From: Planctomycetaceae bacterium
GTDB taxonomy: Bacteria; Planctomycetota; Planctomycetia; Pirellulales; UBA1268
Assembly (NCBI GenBank): GCA_009691925.1
Contig: SIAG01000087.1
Location: forward strand, 1-11,826
DNA length: 11,826 nt
Direction: 5' to 3'
The notes beneath the pieces were generated by a model. The model did no database searches and was not told the origin of the DNA. It was given only the letters and a program-made list of their open reading frames with translations. Shown here piece after piece: positions 1 to 7,594 of the stretch; position 1 is the stretch's first letter; each line of letters begins with the position of its first letter. A program made the translations under genes and the position numbers.

Positions 1-649
1 CGACGTCGCTGGCCGTGCCGACCCCGGCATCGACGATGACCGGATAGTCGGGATCGTCCCCCTTGAGATACTCCAGACAGATCCGCAGGGCGTTGGGATT
101 GAGAATCCCCTGGCCGGAGCCGATAGGGCTCCCGGCCGGCATCACGCTCGCCGCCCCGGCCTCCTTGAGGCGGCGGGCAATCACCGGATCGTCGCTGGTG
201 TAGACGAGGACCGCAAAGCCCTCGGCGACGAGCCGGTGGGTGGCTTCGAGCGTGCCAATCGGATCGGGGAGGAGCGTGCGCGTGTCGCCAAGGACCTCGA
301 GCTTCACCCACTCGCTGCCAGGATTGCCGAGATCCCGCAGGAGCTCGCGGCCGAGCCGGGCGACGCGGACCGCCTCGTCGGCGGTGAAGCATCCGGCGGT
401 GTTGGGGAGGATCGTGTAGCGCTGCGGATCGAGATGATCGAGGATGTTCTCGCCGGCCGCGTTGACCAGCCGCTCGCGCCGGACGGCCACCGTCACGCAA
501 TCAGTCCCCGCCGCCTCGAGGCAGCGGGCCATCTCGGCGTAGGAACGATATTTGCCCGTGCCGACGACGAGGCGACTGGAGAGCGTGATCCCGCCGACGG
601 CGAGCGTCTCGGTGGTCGCAGCGGCAGGGGGCGTGGTGGGCGGAGACAT
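1..649 (-). CDS. thiG: Thiazole synthase ThiG (3' end cut by window edge)
   Basis: ThiG builds the thiazole phosphate moiety of thiamine in the cytoplasm from 1-deoxy-D-xylulose 5-phosphate, dehydroglycine or iminoglycine, and the sulfur carried by ThiS. 216 residues are visible of a family usually near 255-270. Family landmarks are all present: VVGTGKY (28-34), the stretch CVTVAVRRER (51-60), LPNTAGC (81-87), WVKLEVLGD (114-122) with Lys116 expected to form the Schiff base with the sugar phosphate, PIGSGQG (175-181) and VDAGVG (206-211). The first is the phosphate/TIM-barrel start and the last sits in the barrel's phosphate-binding end. The ATG at 649 gives a short Pro/Thr/Ala-rich leader before the conserved ITLSSRL. 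No Shine-Dalgarno is visible ahead of it. It lies 142 bases downstream of thiS on the same strand, which fits one operon. The function is firmly recognised; only the C-terminus is unseen. Confidence 0.97.
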   Translation of the reverse strand, partial: MSPPTTPPAAATTETLAVGGITLSSRLVVGTGKYRSYAEMARCLEAAGTDCVTVAVRRERLVNAAGENILDHLDPQRYTILPNTAGCFTADEAVRVARLGRELLRDLGNPGSEWVKLEVLGDTRTLLPDPIGTLEATHRLVAEGFAVLVYTSDDPVIARRLKEAGAASVMPAGSPIGSGQGILNPNALRICLEYLKGDDPDYPVIVDAGVGTASDV

Positions 650-718
650 CGGAGAATCGGAAGGAGGAGATCCGCGACCGGGAACCCGGAGCCTATCAGG
701 CTTTCGACGACCTGGCGC

Positions 719-739
719 CCCGCCACTTTGGTAGGCGGG
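719..739 (-). other. GC-rich hairpin in the thiS-thiG gap
   Basis: The 142-base gap between the thiS stop and the thiG start contains a perfect 6-bp inverted repeat, CCCGCC (719-724) and GGCGGG (734-739), around a 9-base loop. No T-tract follows on the minus strand, so it is not a standard intrinsic terminator. It could stabilise or process the mRNA, or be chance in GC-rich DNA. I saw no thi-box (TPP riboswitch) landmarks such as CTGAGA in the gap. Confidence 0.3.
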
Positions 740-791
740 ATCGACCCTCCCCGGACCAACGCACGATACCCTTCCTCGCCCGCAGGGGTGT

Positions 792-1061
792 CTAACCCCC
801 TCCTACGAGCGTCACGATCTCGATCCGGTCCCCCGCGGCGAGCCGCCACGCCGCCAGGTCGCGGCGGGGGACGATCCGCTCGTTGATCTCGACCGCGAGC
901 GGCCGGCCGGCAAAGCCCAGGGCCGTGACCGCATCGAGGGCCGAGGCCCCGGCGGCAAAGGCCCTCGGCTCGCCGTTCACCGACACCTGCAAGCCCGCCG
1001 GCAACGGGGCCGACGGTCCCGAAAGCGATGGAGCCTGCACGTTCGGATCGGGGTGCGTCAC
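792..1061 (-). CDS. thiS: Sulfur carrier protein ThiS, GTG start overlapping upstream stop
   Basis: ThiS is the small ubiquitin-fold sulfur carrier. Its C-terminal glycine is adenylated and thiocarboxylated (by ThiF and the sulfur relay, not in this window) and donates sulfur to ThiG. The 89-residue product carries a beta-grasp core from about residue 25 (LQVSVNGEPRAF) through LGFAGRPLAVEINERIVPR and GDRIEIVTLV, and ends in Gly-Gly-Gly, matching the required GG terminus. There is no ATG in frame near the core. The GTG at 1061-1059 overlaps the TGA of the WD40 gene by 4 bases (GTGA), so I chose it. It gives a Pro/Ser-rich extension of about 24 residues over the usual ~66. A second GTG at 1040 would shorten that extension. 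No clear ribosome site precedes either start, so translation is probably coupled to the upstream gene. Confidence 0.93.
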   Translation of the reverse strand: MTHPDPNVQAPSLSGPSAPLPAGLQVSVNGEPRAFAAGASALDAVTALGFAGRPLAVEINERIVPRRDLAAWRLAAGDRIEIVTLVGGG

Positions 1062-2686
1062 GGGGCTGGCGGCGAACCTTGGAGGAGGGAGAGGCGGAAC
1101 TTGCCGAGATTGTGGGTGCCGTCGGCGAACTGCTGCTCGATCGTGAACAGGAGGACGCTGCCGGCGGGGATGGCCACCTCGGGGGCGAGCAGGAACGTCA
1201 AGGAGTGATCCTTGCCGACCTCCGGGGCGATCGCCCATCCCGTCTCAGGATTGTCGTCGAGCGTTGCGGCGGCAGGATAGCCCTCCTGCTCGAAGTCGGC
1301 CTTGGCCTCGGTGAACTTCGCCACGTTGGCGGCGTCGGCCGCGCCGGGGGCGCCGTGGGCCAATGCGAACCGGCTCAGTACCAGGTTGCCCCCCCCCGAC
1401 CGCCCCGGCCCCATCGCGGGCAGGCTCGGATCGGTGAGGGCCTCGAGCTTGACCACCGAGACGTTGCCCCCCGGCGGGACGATCGCCTTCAGGGTGTAGA
1501 CATCCTTGGCGAGGCTGCCAGTCACGACGACGACCCCGTCGGCGGCGATGGCGGCGATGGCGCCGGCCGCACTCTTGAACTCGGTCGGCACGACCGCCGC
1601 GAAGACAGGCGCGGCCGGCGGCGGCGGCGGCGGCAGCGGGGCGAGCTCGGGCGAGGGGACGGCAACGACCCGTCCGCCGGCATGACTGCCGATGAACATT
1701 GTTTGGCCGTTGGGGGCCACGGCGACGCACCACACGCTCGACGGCTTCGCCCCTTCGACCGGCGGCGGCCCCTTCTGCTCGGCCTTCGAGGCAACATCCC
1801 AGAACTTCACCGCCCCATCGAGACTGGCGCTGGCGAGTCGGGCGTTGTCGGGGGTGAAGGAAACGCTCGTCACCCAATCCTTGTGGCCGGCGAGCGTGCC
1901 ATGCTCCTTGGCATCAGCGGTGTTCCAGAGCTTCACCACCCGGTCGGCACCGGCGCTGGCCAGCTTCGTGCCGTCGGGGGAATAGGCGACGGCCCAGAGG
2001 GTGTCGGCGTGCCCCTCGAGCTTCCCCTTCTCGGTGCCGGCCGCCACGTCCCAGAGCTTGACGAGCTTGTCGCCACCACCGGTGGCGAGCGTGGCGCCGT
2101 CGGGCGAAAAAGCCACGGAAGTAACGGGGCCAGCGTGGGCGGCAAGCGTGCGGATCTCGGCATTCGTGCCGGTGTCCCAGACGACGACGGTGCCATCCTC
2201 ACCGGCGGTGGCGAGCTTCGTGCCATCGGGGGAGAAATCGAGCGAGCGGACCCAGCCCTTGTGCTTTTTCAGATCGGCCTTCAGAGCCCGGCCGGGAAGA
2301 TCCCAGAGCTTGACGAGGCCGTCGTAGCCGGCCGTGGCGGCGAGCTTGCCATCATTGGAGGCCTTGATCGCCCACACGGCCGTCGGGTGGCCGGCGAGGT
2401 CACCGGCCCGGTTGCTATCGGCCGGATTCCAGATCGCGGCATCGCCGGGGCGGTAGAGGAGGCTCTCGCCGCCGGAGGTGAGGAGTTGGGCGCCGTCGGT
2501 GGTGTAGTCGGCGGCGATCACCCAGCGCGTGTGGGCCGGGAGGTTGAGGGCGGGAGCCGGGGGAGCGGGCGTGGCGGGATCCTGGGCGGAGGCCCGGCCA
2601 GCGCCGACCGCCAGCAGGACGATGATCGCGGCCGCTCGGACGAGGCGGTGCGAACGAAGGGGGAAACCAGGGACGCTGCAGTTCAT
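1058..2686 (-). CDS. Secreted WD40 seven-repeat protein with planctomycete C-terminal module
   Basis: A 542-residue protein of unknown specific role. The N-terminus (MNCSVPGF, then RSHRLVR and the hydrophobic AAAIIVLLAVGAG, ending ASAQD near residue 36) is a good Sec signal peptide, so it should act outside the cytoplasm. Seven WD40-like units follow, roughly at 52-100, 101-142, 143-184, 185-226, 227-268, 269-307 and 308-346. The clearest have GH...SPDG..LA(T/S)xG.D..VKLWD; seven would close a propeller. A Pro-rich linker (347-360) leads to a C-terminal domain with LEALTDPSLPAMGPGRSGGG (414-433), GWAIAPEVGKDHSL and EQQFADGTHNLGKFRLS (517-533). This resembles the sugar-binding-like module I know from planctomycete DUF1553/cytochrome proteins. 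The ATG at 2686 is preceded by GAGGAG (2693-2698) at 6 bases. The gene heads the run into thiS and shares 4 bases with it. Ligand and partners are not evident. Confidence 0.93.
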   Translation of the reverse strand: MNCSVPGFPLRSHRLVRAAAIIVLLAVGAGRASAQDPATPAPPAPALNLPAHTRWVIAADYTTDGAQLLTSGGESLLYRPGDAAIWNPADSNRAGDLAGHPTAVWAIKASNDGKLAATAGYDGLVKLWDLPGRALKADLKKHKGWVRSLDFSPDGTKLATAGEDGTVVVWDTGTNAEIRTLAAHAGPVTSVAFSPDGATLATGGGDKLVKLWDVAAGTEKGKLEGHADTLWAVAYSPDGTKLASAGADRVVKLWNTADAKEHGTLAGHKDWVTSVSFTPDNARLASASLDGAVKFWDVASKAEQKGPPPVEGAKPSSVWCVAVAPNGQTMFIGSHAGGRVVAVPSPELAPLPPPPPPAAPVFAAVVPTEFKSAAGAIAAIAADGVVVVTGSLAKDVYTLKAIVPPGGNVSVVKLEALTDPSLPAMGPGRSGGGNLVLSRFALAHGAPGAADAANVAKFTEAKADFEQEGYPAAATLDDNPETGWAIAPEVGKDHSLTFLLAPEVAIPAGSVLLFTIEQQFADGTHNLGKFRLSLLQGSPPAP

Positions 2687-2797
2687 GATCGGCTCCTCTG
2701 CCAGGGCACTCGAGAGACTCATTGGATCGAAGGATGGGAGGATGGACGCGGGGACATTTCCCCCCTCGGACCCGTTCCCCGCACCGTCGTGGCAGAG

Positions 2798-2828
2798 AGT
2801 ATAGTTTGCCGAGCCATCCTGTTTCCAA
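2798..2828 (-). promoter_or_regulatory. Possible promoter for the WD40-thiS-thiG run
   Basis: In the 223-base divergent spacer (2687-2909), the minus strand has TATACT (2798-2803) with TTGGAA (2823-2828) upstream at a 19-base spacing. The -10 is a good sigma70-type match. The -35 is partial and the spacing long, so this is tentative. I saw no convincing promoter for the opposite, isomerase, gene in the same spacer. Confidence 0.25.
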
Positions 2829-2909
2829 CCGCGCTTTTGGACGATTCCCGGCCCCGATTCCCCCACGCTTTGTTGCTCGCTGTTTGTTTCCCTCCTCCGG
2901 ACCCGCGCC

Positions 2910-4601
2910 ATGGCCAGCCCTTCCCGAGCGAAGTCCCCTTCCCCCACGCGGCCCACAGCCGACGTGATCCTCGTCGCCAGTGGCGATCTGCGGGAGGGGG
3001 CCAACAAGGTCTGCTGGCCGGCCCAAAAGCAGATGGAGGGGGATCTGACGCGGGCCTTCGCCGCCGCCGGCCGGACGCTCGTCCGCGGCCACGCCCCCTC
3101 GAAATCGCGCGGCCACGGCTTCATCGCCAGCGCCCGCGAGGGGATCGAGGTGTTTTCGAAGATCGATCCGACGGCGGCGCTTGTCGTCGCGGAGGCGGTC
3201 TGGCAGTACTCCAACCATGTTCTCCCCGGGCTCTCGAGTCACTCCGGCCCGATCCTCACCGTTGCCAATTGGTCGGGGCAGTGGCCGGGACTTGTCGGGA
3301 TGCTCAACCTCAACGGCTCGCTCACCAAGGCGGGCGTCCCCTACGCCACGCTCTGGGCCGACGACTTCGCAAGCGCCGCCTTCCAGCGCCATCTCGAAGC
3401 ATGGCTCGCCACCGGAAAAGTCCGCCATGACACGAGCCATGTCGTGCCGGTGGCAGCGGTCAAGGTGCCGGCGAAGCTCGAGCAGATCGGCACCGGGATC
3501 GCCGCGGAGCTCCGCGAGAAGAAGGCCCTCATGGGGGTCTTCGACGAGGGGTGCATGGGGATGTACAACGCGATCATCCCCGACCGGCTCCTCCACGCCA
3601 CCGGGGTCTTCAAGGAGCGGTTGAGCCAATCGGCCCTCTACCACGAGACGACGCAAGTCTCCGACAGCGAGGCCCGCGAGGTCTTCCGCTGGCTCGAGTC
3701 GGCCGGGATGACGTTCCACTTCGGGAAGGATGAGGCCGCCGACCTGACCCGCGCCCAGGTCCTGACGCAGTGCCGGATGTACATCGCCACGCTCCGCCTC
3801 GCGGAGCGCTTCGGCTGCGACCTCGTCGGCATCCAGTATCAGCAGGGCCTCAAAGATCTCCTCCCGGCCAGCGACCTCGTCGAGGGGATGCTCAACGATT
3901 CGAAGCGGCCGCCGGTCTGTCCCCCAGGCTCGACGAAGCCGATCTTCAAGGGGAAGCCGCTGACCCACTTCAATGAGGTCGACGAATGCGCCGGCCTCGA
4001 TGGCCTCCTCACGCAACGCGTTCACGAGGCCCTCGGTGAGCCGACGGAGAACACGCTCCACGACATCCGCTGGGGCGACTGGGACCGCTCCAACACTACC
4101 GATCAGTGGGTGTGGGTGTTTGAGATCTCCGGAGGCGCGCCGCCGGCCCACTTCATCGGCGGCTGGAAGGGGGCCCACGGCTACCGCCAGCCTCCGATGT
4201 ATTTCCGCCTCGGCGGCTCGACCCTCGCCGGCGTCAGCAAGCCGGGGGAGATCGTCTGGAGCCGGATCTGGGTCGACGGCACCGGGGCGGCCGAGAAGCT
4301 CTGCATGGACATCGGCCGGGCGAGCGTCATCAAGCTCCCCGAGGAGGAGACGCAGAGGCGCCTCGACTCGACGACAAAGCAGTGGCCGATCATGCACGCG
4401 GTCACGCATGGCGTGTCGCGCGACCAGATGATGGCCCGCCACAAGGCGAACCACGTCCAGGTGGCTTATGCCAAAGACGCCGCCGGCGCCGACCGCTGTG
4501 CCCTGGCCAAGGCAGCCGCTGCCCGGGCCCTGGGGATCGACGTTGTCTTCTGCGGCACGCGCAGCGCGGGCGCCACGGCGAGCAGCCGTTGGGACGGCTG
4601 A
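2910..4601 (+). CDS. L-fucose/L-arabinose isomerase-like protein (COG2407 type)
   Basis: A 563-residue cytosolic protein of the FucI/AraA-like aldose-ketose isomerase superfamily, which interconverts an aldose and its ketose using a divalent metal. Evidence is the overall layout: an N-terminal Rossmann-like region (DVILVASGDLREGANKV, 18-34; PILTVANWSGQWPGLVGML, 114-132), a middle block MGMYNAIIPD (216-225) followed by GVFKERLSQSALY (232-244) that I associate with planctomycete COG2407 members, and FNEVDECAG (354-362), which lines up by position with the FucI metal/substrate segment ENDSLNG. The C-terminal ARHKANHVQVAY (509-520) carries the late conserved His. The exact sugar cannot be read from sequence; fucose, arabinose and D-arabinose are all possible. 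The ATG at 2910 follows a Cys/Pro-coding stretch with no good ribosome site. An FGGY kinase on the same strand 3 kb away may act next in the pathway. Confidence 0.85.
   Translation: MASPSRAKSPSPTRPTADVILVASGDLREGANKVCWPAQKQMEGDLTRAFAAAGRTLVRGHAPSKSRGHGFIASAREGIEVFSKIDPTAALVVAEAVWQYSNHVLPGLSSHSGPILTVANWSGQWPGLVGMLNLNGSLTKAGVPYATLWADDFASAAFQRHLEAWLATGKVRHDTSHVVPVAAVKVPAKLEQIGTGIAAELREKKALMGVFDEGCMGMYNAIIPDRLLHATGVFKERLSQSALYHETTQVSDSEAREVFRWLESAGMTFHFGKDEAADLTRAQVLTQCRMYIATLRLAERFGCDLVGIQYQQGLKDLLPASDLVEGMLNDSKRPPVCPPGSTKPIFKGKPLTHFNEVDECAGLDGLLTQRVHEALGEPTENTLHDIRWGDWDRSNTTDQWVWVFEISGGAPPAHFIGGWKGAHGYRQPPMYFRLGGSTLAGVSKPGEIVWSRIWVDGTGAAEKLCMDIGRASVIKLPEEETQRRLDSTTKQWPIMHAVTHGVSRDQMMARHKANHVQVAYAKDAAGADRCALAKAAAARALGIDVVFCGTRSAGATASSRWDG
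4583..4600 (+). other. Perfect hairpin over the isomerase stop codon
   Basis: CAGCCGT (4583-4589), loop TGGG, ACGGCTG (4594-4600): a perfect 7-bp stem ending inside the isomerase stop codon, in the 51-base convergent gap before the propeller gene's end. There is no T-tract on either strand, so it is at most a weak or Rho-assisted stop. It could also be incidental to the coding sequence SSRWDG. Confidence 0.3.
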
Positions 4602-4652
4602 GCTGGGACCACTGCTTGGGGCAGCTGATCCGCGGCTCCAACCGATCCTCTG

Positions 4653-7313
4653 TCAGTCTATCGCCACCGGGTAGCCGGGATTGTCCCGCGGCGAGAGCGT
4701 CACGCCGGCGATCTCCACAGTCGGATCGTCGACGCGGTGAACCTTCACCTCGCTGGCCGACACCGAATAGAGGAAGTCACCGATCCGCACACCCCGTTCG
4801 ACAGGGCTCGAATGGCTGATCTCGCCGAGGCGGGTGAACGTGCCATCGGCGGCCAGATCGACCCGGAAGACAACCAGCCCCGTGCTCCCGTTCCACCAAT
4901 CCCCCTGCTGCACCGGGAGCGTGAGGATCCCCTGCTCGGGGAACCAGGCCAGGGCGTGGTGATCCCACAGGGCGCTCGACCACGACTGCCAGCCATCCCC
5001 GGCGAAGGTGTATGTCGATGCCCGCCGCGGCTTAGCCGGGTCGCTGACATCGAACACCGATAACTGCAGGCCGAGAACGCGGCCGGTGGTCGGATCGACG
5101 TCGCGGCCGACGCCGAGGAGGTGGGTGGCGTCGAGCGGCTGGAGATAGGAGGAGTAGCCGGGCACTTTCAGCTCGCCGACGACCTTCGGCCGAGTGGGAT
5201 CGGCCAGATTGATGACAAACAGCGGGTCGACCTGCTTAAACGTGCTCATATAGGCGACGTCGCCGACGAATCGGCTGGAGTAGATCCGCTCCCCCTTGGC
5301 GAGATCTTGGACCGCGCCGACGGTGACGAGATTTCCGTCCGACTCTCCGAGGACAAAAACGCCCGCGGAGGTATTCGTGAAGTTCCAGTCGCCGCCGCTG
5401 CCCCAATTGGTCGTCGCCACGCGCAGAAAGCCGTCGTGCTCATCGAGCGAAAACTGATCGAGCGTCGTCCCGGCCACGGCCCCCATCGAGACCAGCGGCA
5501 CACCCGCGGTGGCGAGATCGAAGTGGTAGATGTTCGTTGTCACGCCGTTGTCGCGGGCATCCCACCAGCTCCCCCAATTGGCCGCCGAGACATAGAGCCC
5601 GGTCGCGGAGGCGTAGACCGTGCCAGAGATCCCGGCGACGCTCGTCGACGATTCCGGGCCGGCCGTGTCGTCGGTGATATCAAACTCGACGACCGACAGC
5701 AGCGTGGCCGCTTGGAAGTCGCTGGGGACCCAGGTGTGGTCGACGGTGACGAGCTGGCCGGAGGTCGTCGCGCCCGAGGCTGCAGTGACGGTGTAGGTCG
5801 GTAGGGCATGGTCGCTCCACGCCTTCTCGAGCCGGGCCCGGTAGGCCGCCGCGTCCTCGTAGACATACATCGCTCCCCCCGGTGGGACGATGTCGATCCG
5901 GGGGCGGATCGTCGTGACGACGCCGTCGACACCGGTAAAGCTCACCAGATCGGCGGTGGACGGTGGGGTCGGATTGCCGTCGGTGCCCTTGACCGGCAGC
6001 AGGGCGGGGGCGGGGATGTCGAGGTTGTCCTGGGCGACGACAAACACACGGCCGTCGATCTCGCGGGCATCTTGGAGCCAGCCGTCGAGGGCCGTCTTTT
6101 CGAGGATCTTGGGCGCCGACGGGTCGGCGACGTCGATCACGGTGACGATCACTTGCGGCGTCCACTGCCCCGCGCCCCACCACCCGAAGCGCCCGACCAT
6201 CGGCTGCCCCGTACCGTCGACAGCTGTCCAGCGGTTGTCCTGCGAGATCACCGTCAATCGGCTGCCACGGAGGAAGAGCGACCGCTCGTCGCCATCGACC
6301 GAGACGTGGCTCGACACCGCGAGTGCGTCGACGGGCCAGGCGCTGACGATATCGACGCCGTCACCGGCGATCACAAATAGCGACCGGCCGTCGGTCTTGA
6401 CGATATCCCCCTCGTCGACGCCGGCGACCTGGTTGTTCGTGCCGGAGAAGTCGGCGTTGCCCGCGGCTGTACCTGAAGACGGAGCCAGCCCCGCGACATC
6501 CCCATCACGGACGGCGTAGGCGATCGGCCACCACGGCACCGTCTGCCCGAGTTGTGCGCCCCACTGCTTCATGGCAGTGTCGAGATACCAGCTTTTGAGC
6601 TGGTTGTCGCTCGTCACGGCGCGGAGCGGATTGGTGCTCTCGTTGCCGATCAGCTTCTCGCCGGCGGCGAGCCGCACCTGATCGACCCCCTTGACACCAA
6701 AGAACTGGTCGATGCCGGTGCCGCCGACGAGCGTGTTCTTCCCGGCACCTCCGCGGAGCGTGTCGCGGCCGGCGTCGCCACGGAGCGCGTCGTTGCCGGT
6801 GCCGCCGACGATCGAGTCGTCGCCGCTCCCCCCCTCGATCGCATCGTTACCGCCGCCGCCGTTGAGAGTGTCGTTCCCAGGCCCCCCCTCGATATGGTCA
6901 GCCGCGTTCCCCCCCTGGAGCGTGTCGTTTCCGGCGCCCCCCACGAGCCAGGTGCGAATCTTCATGTTGCCGGGGATGTCGATCGTGATCGTGTCGTCGC
7001 CGCGGCCACCGAAGACGTGGATCACGCGCACCGCCGCCTCGCGGCGCGTGCTGACAACAGTCCCGTTGACGGTGGCCCGCAGGAGCGCGGCATTGCCAGG
7101 GTCGCGGTCGACGACGATCGTGTCGTCGAACTGTCCTCTCCCCCGGTCGCCGGTGATCCGCCACAGGGCGGTGCCGATGTCGGCCGCCATCGGGAGGCGT
7201 GCCTCGAGCGCTTCAAACATCGCAAGCAGCCCCGTTGCCGATCCCCGCGGTGAGCGGCCTACTTGCCCCCAGCGCGACATTGGCTTGGACGCACGTCGAC
7301 GGGAGGGTGCCAT
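4653..7313 (-). CDS. RTX-repeat plus C-terminal beta-propeller (Beta_propel, COG4880) secreted protein
   Basis: An 886-residue modular protein, probably extracellular. The N-terminus lacks a classic signal peptide but has LLAMFEALEARLPMAAD (29-45), a variant of the LEPR-XLL motif near the start of many planctomycete exported proteins. Nine RTX-type nonapeptides follow (about 125-205; GGAGNDTLQ, GGPGNDTLN, GGSGDDSIV and so on), expected to bind Ca2+ as a parallel beta roll. From about 285 to the end it matches the Beta_propel family: the hallmark NNQVAGVDEGDIVKTDG (293-309), then ERIYSSRFVGDVAYMSTFKQ (675-694), VDPLFVINLADPTRPKVVGE (695-714) and LKVPGYSSYLQPLD (715-728). The ATG at 7313 has only a weak GAGG ahead; Met12 and Met32 are alternatives, though Met32 would remove the conserved leader. 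It is monocistronic, converging with the isomerase and diverging from the kinase. Role in the envelope or matrix is inferred, and ligand unknown. Confidence 0.92.
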   Translation of the reverse strand: MAPSRRRASKPMSRWGQVGRSPRGSATGLLAMFEALEARLPMAADIGTALWRITGDRGRGQFDDTIVVDRDPGNAALLRATVNGTVVSTRREAAVRVIHVFGGRGDDTITIDIPGNMKIRTWLVGGAGNDTLQGGNAADHIEGGPGNDTLNGGGGNDAIEGGSGDDSIVGGTGNDALRGDAGRDTLRGGAGKNTLVGGTGIDQFFGVKGVDQVRLAAGEKLIGNESTNPLRAVTSDNQLKSWYLDTAMKQWGAQLGQTVPWWPIAYAVRDGDVAGLAPSSGTAAGNADFSGTNNQVAGVDEGDIVKTDGRSLFVIAGDGVDIVSAWPVDALAVSSHVSVDGDERSLFLRGSRLTVISQDNRWTAVDGTGQPMVGRFGWWGAGQWTPQVIVTVIDVADPSAPKILEKTALDGWLQDAREIDGRVFVVAQDNLDIPAPALLPVKGTDGNPTPPSTADLVSFTGVDGVVTTIRPRIDIVPPGGAMYVYEDAAAYRARLEKAWSDHALPTYTVTAASGATTSGQLVTVDHTWVPSDFQAATLLSVVEFDITDDTAGPESSTSVAGISGTVYASATGLYVSAANWGSWWDARDNGVTTNIYHFDLATAGVPLVSMGAVAGTTLDQFSLDEHDGFLRVATTNWGSGGDWNFTNTSAGVFVLGESDGNLVTVGAVQDLAKGERIYSSRFVGDVAYMSTFKQVDPLFVINLADPTRPKVVGELKVPGYSSYLQPLDATHLLGVGRDVDPTTGRVLGLQLSVFDVSDPAKPRRASTYTFAGDGWQSWSSALWDHHALAWFPEQGILTLPVQQGDWWNGSTGLVVFRVDLAADGTFTRLGEISHSSPVERGVRIGDFLYSVSASEVKVHRVDDPTVEIAGVTLSPRDNPGYPVAID
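6699..6941 (-). repeat. 27-base-period repeats coding nine RTX nonapeptides
   Basis: Nine successive 27-base units within the propeller gene encode GG-x-G-x-D-x-(L/I)-x motifs. Units 2 (GGNAADHIE), 7 (GDAGRDTLR), 8 (GGAGKNTLV) and 9 (GGTGIDQFF) are degenerate, so perhaps five or six keep good calcium ligands. The array sits at the N-terminal side of the protein, whereas type I secreted RTX proteins usually carry theirs near the C-terminus. Confidence 0.9.
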
Positions 7314-7522
7314 GGCGGGCCTCGGTGAGAGCTATGGAATGGGGGCGCAATCCCCAGAGATAGTCAGCGTAGGGGGTCGGCCGCGTCACCGCAATGGCCG
7401 CGGGGCGGCGGGCTGCTCCCCTTTCATGCGCTCGGGGTAGTATCCTGCCGTTCCCCCGTTTGCCCCGCTTTCCCGTTCGGTGACCTCCCGGGGGGAGCGG
7501 CGTCGGCGGCGGGCGCGGGGAG

Positions 7523-7536
7523 GACCGCATGCGGTC
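7523..7536. promoter_or_regulatory. 14-bp perfect palindrome upstream of the kinase
   Basis: GACCGCATGCGGTC is fully self-complementary and lies 58 bases before the kinase ATG, in the 281-base divergent spacer 7314-7594. This is a plausible place for a dimeric repressor or activator site controlling a sugar kinase. No regulator gene is in the window and the flanks are GC-rich, so function is inferred. I saw no strong promoter in this spacer; the GTAGTAT at 7436-7442 is the closest -10-like element. Confidence 0.35.
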
Positions 7537-7594
7537 GTTGCGGCCCCCCGGAACGCCCGTCGAACCTGTCGTCCGAACCTTGCTGGAAGCACCC

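Noticed and set aside
493..849. Minus-strand open frame spanning the thiS-thiG gap
   Set aside because: It overlaps both thi genes out of frame, and the gap portion matches no family I know and has no start of its own. I also looked for a tRNA or TPP riboswitch here and found no cloverleaf or thi-box landmarks.
1028..3430. Long plus-strand open frame of about 800 codons opposite the WD40 gene
   Set aside because: It is an antisense shadow of GC-rich coding sequence. The minus-strand frame has a signal peptide, ribosome site and seven WD40 units, and the plus frame is low-complexity Gly/Arg with no family.
2415..4454. Minus-strand open frame of about 679 codons opposite the isomerase
   Set aside because: The composition is Arg/Leu/Gly/Ala-rich with no recognisable domain, while the plus strand encodes a conserved isomerase over the same span.
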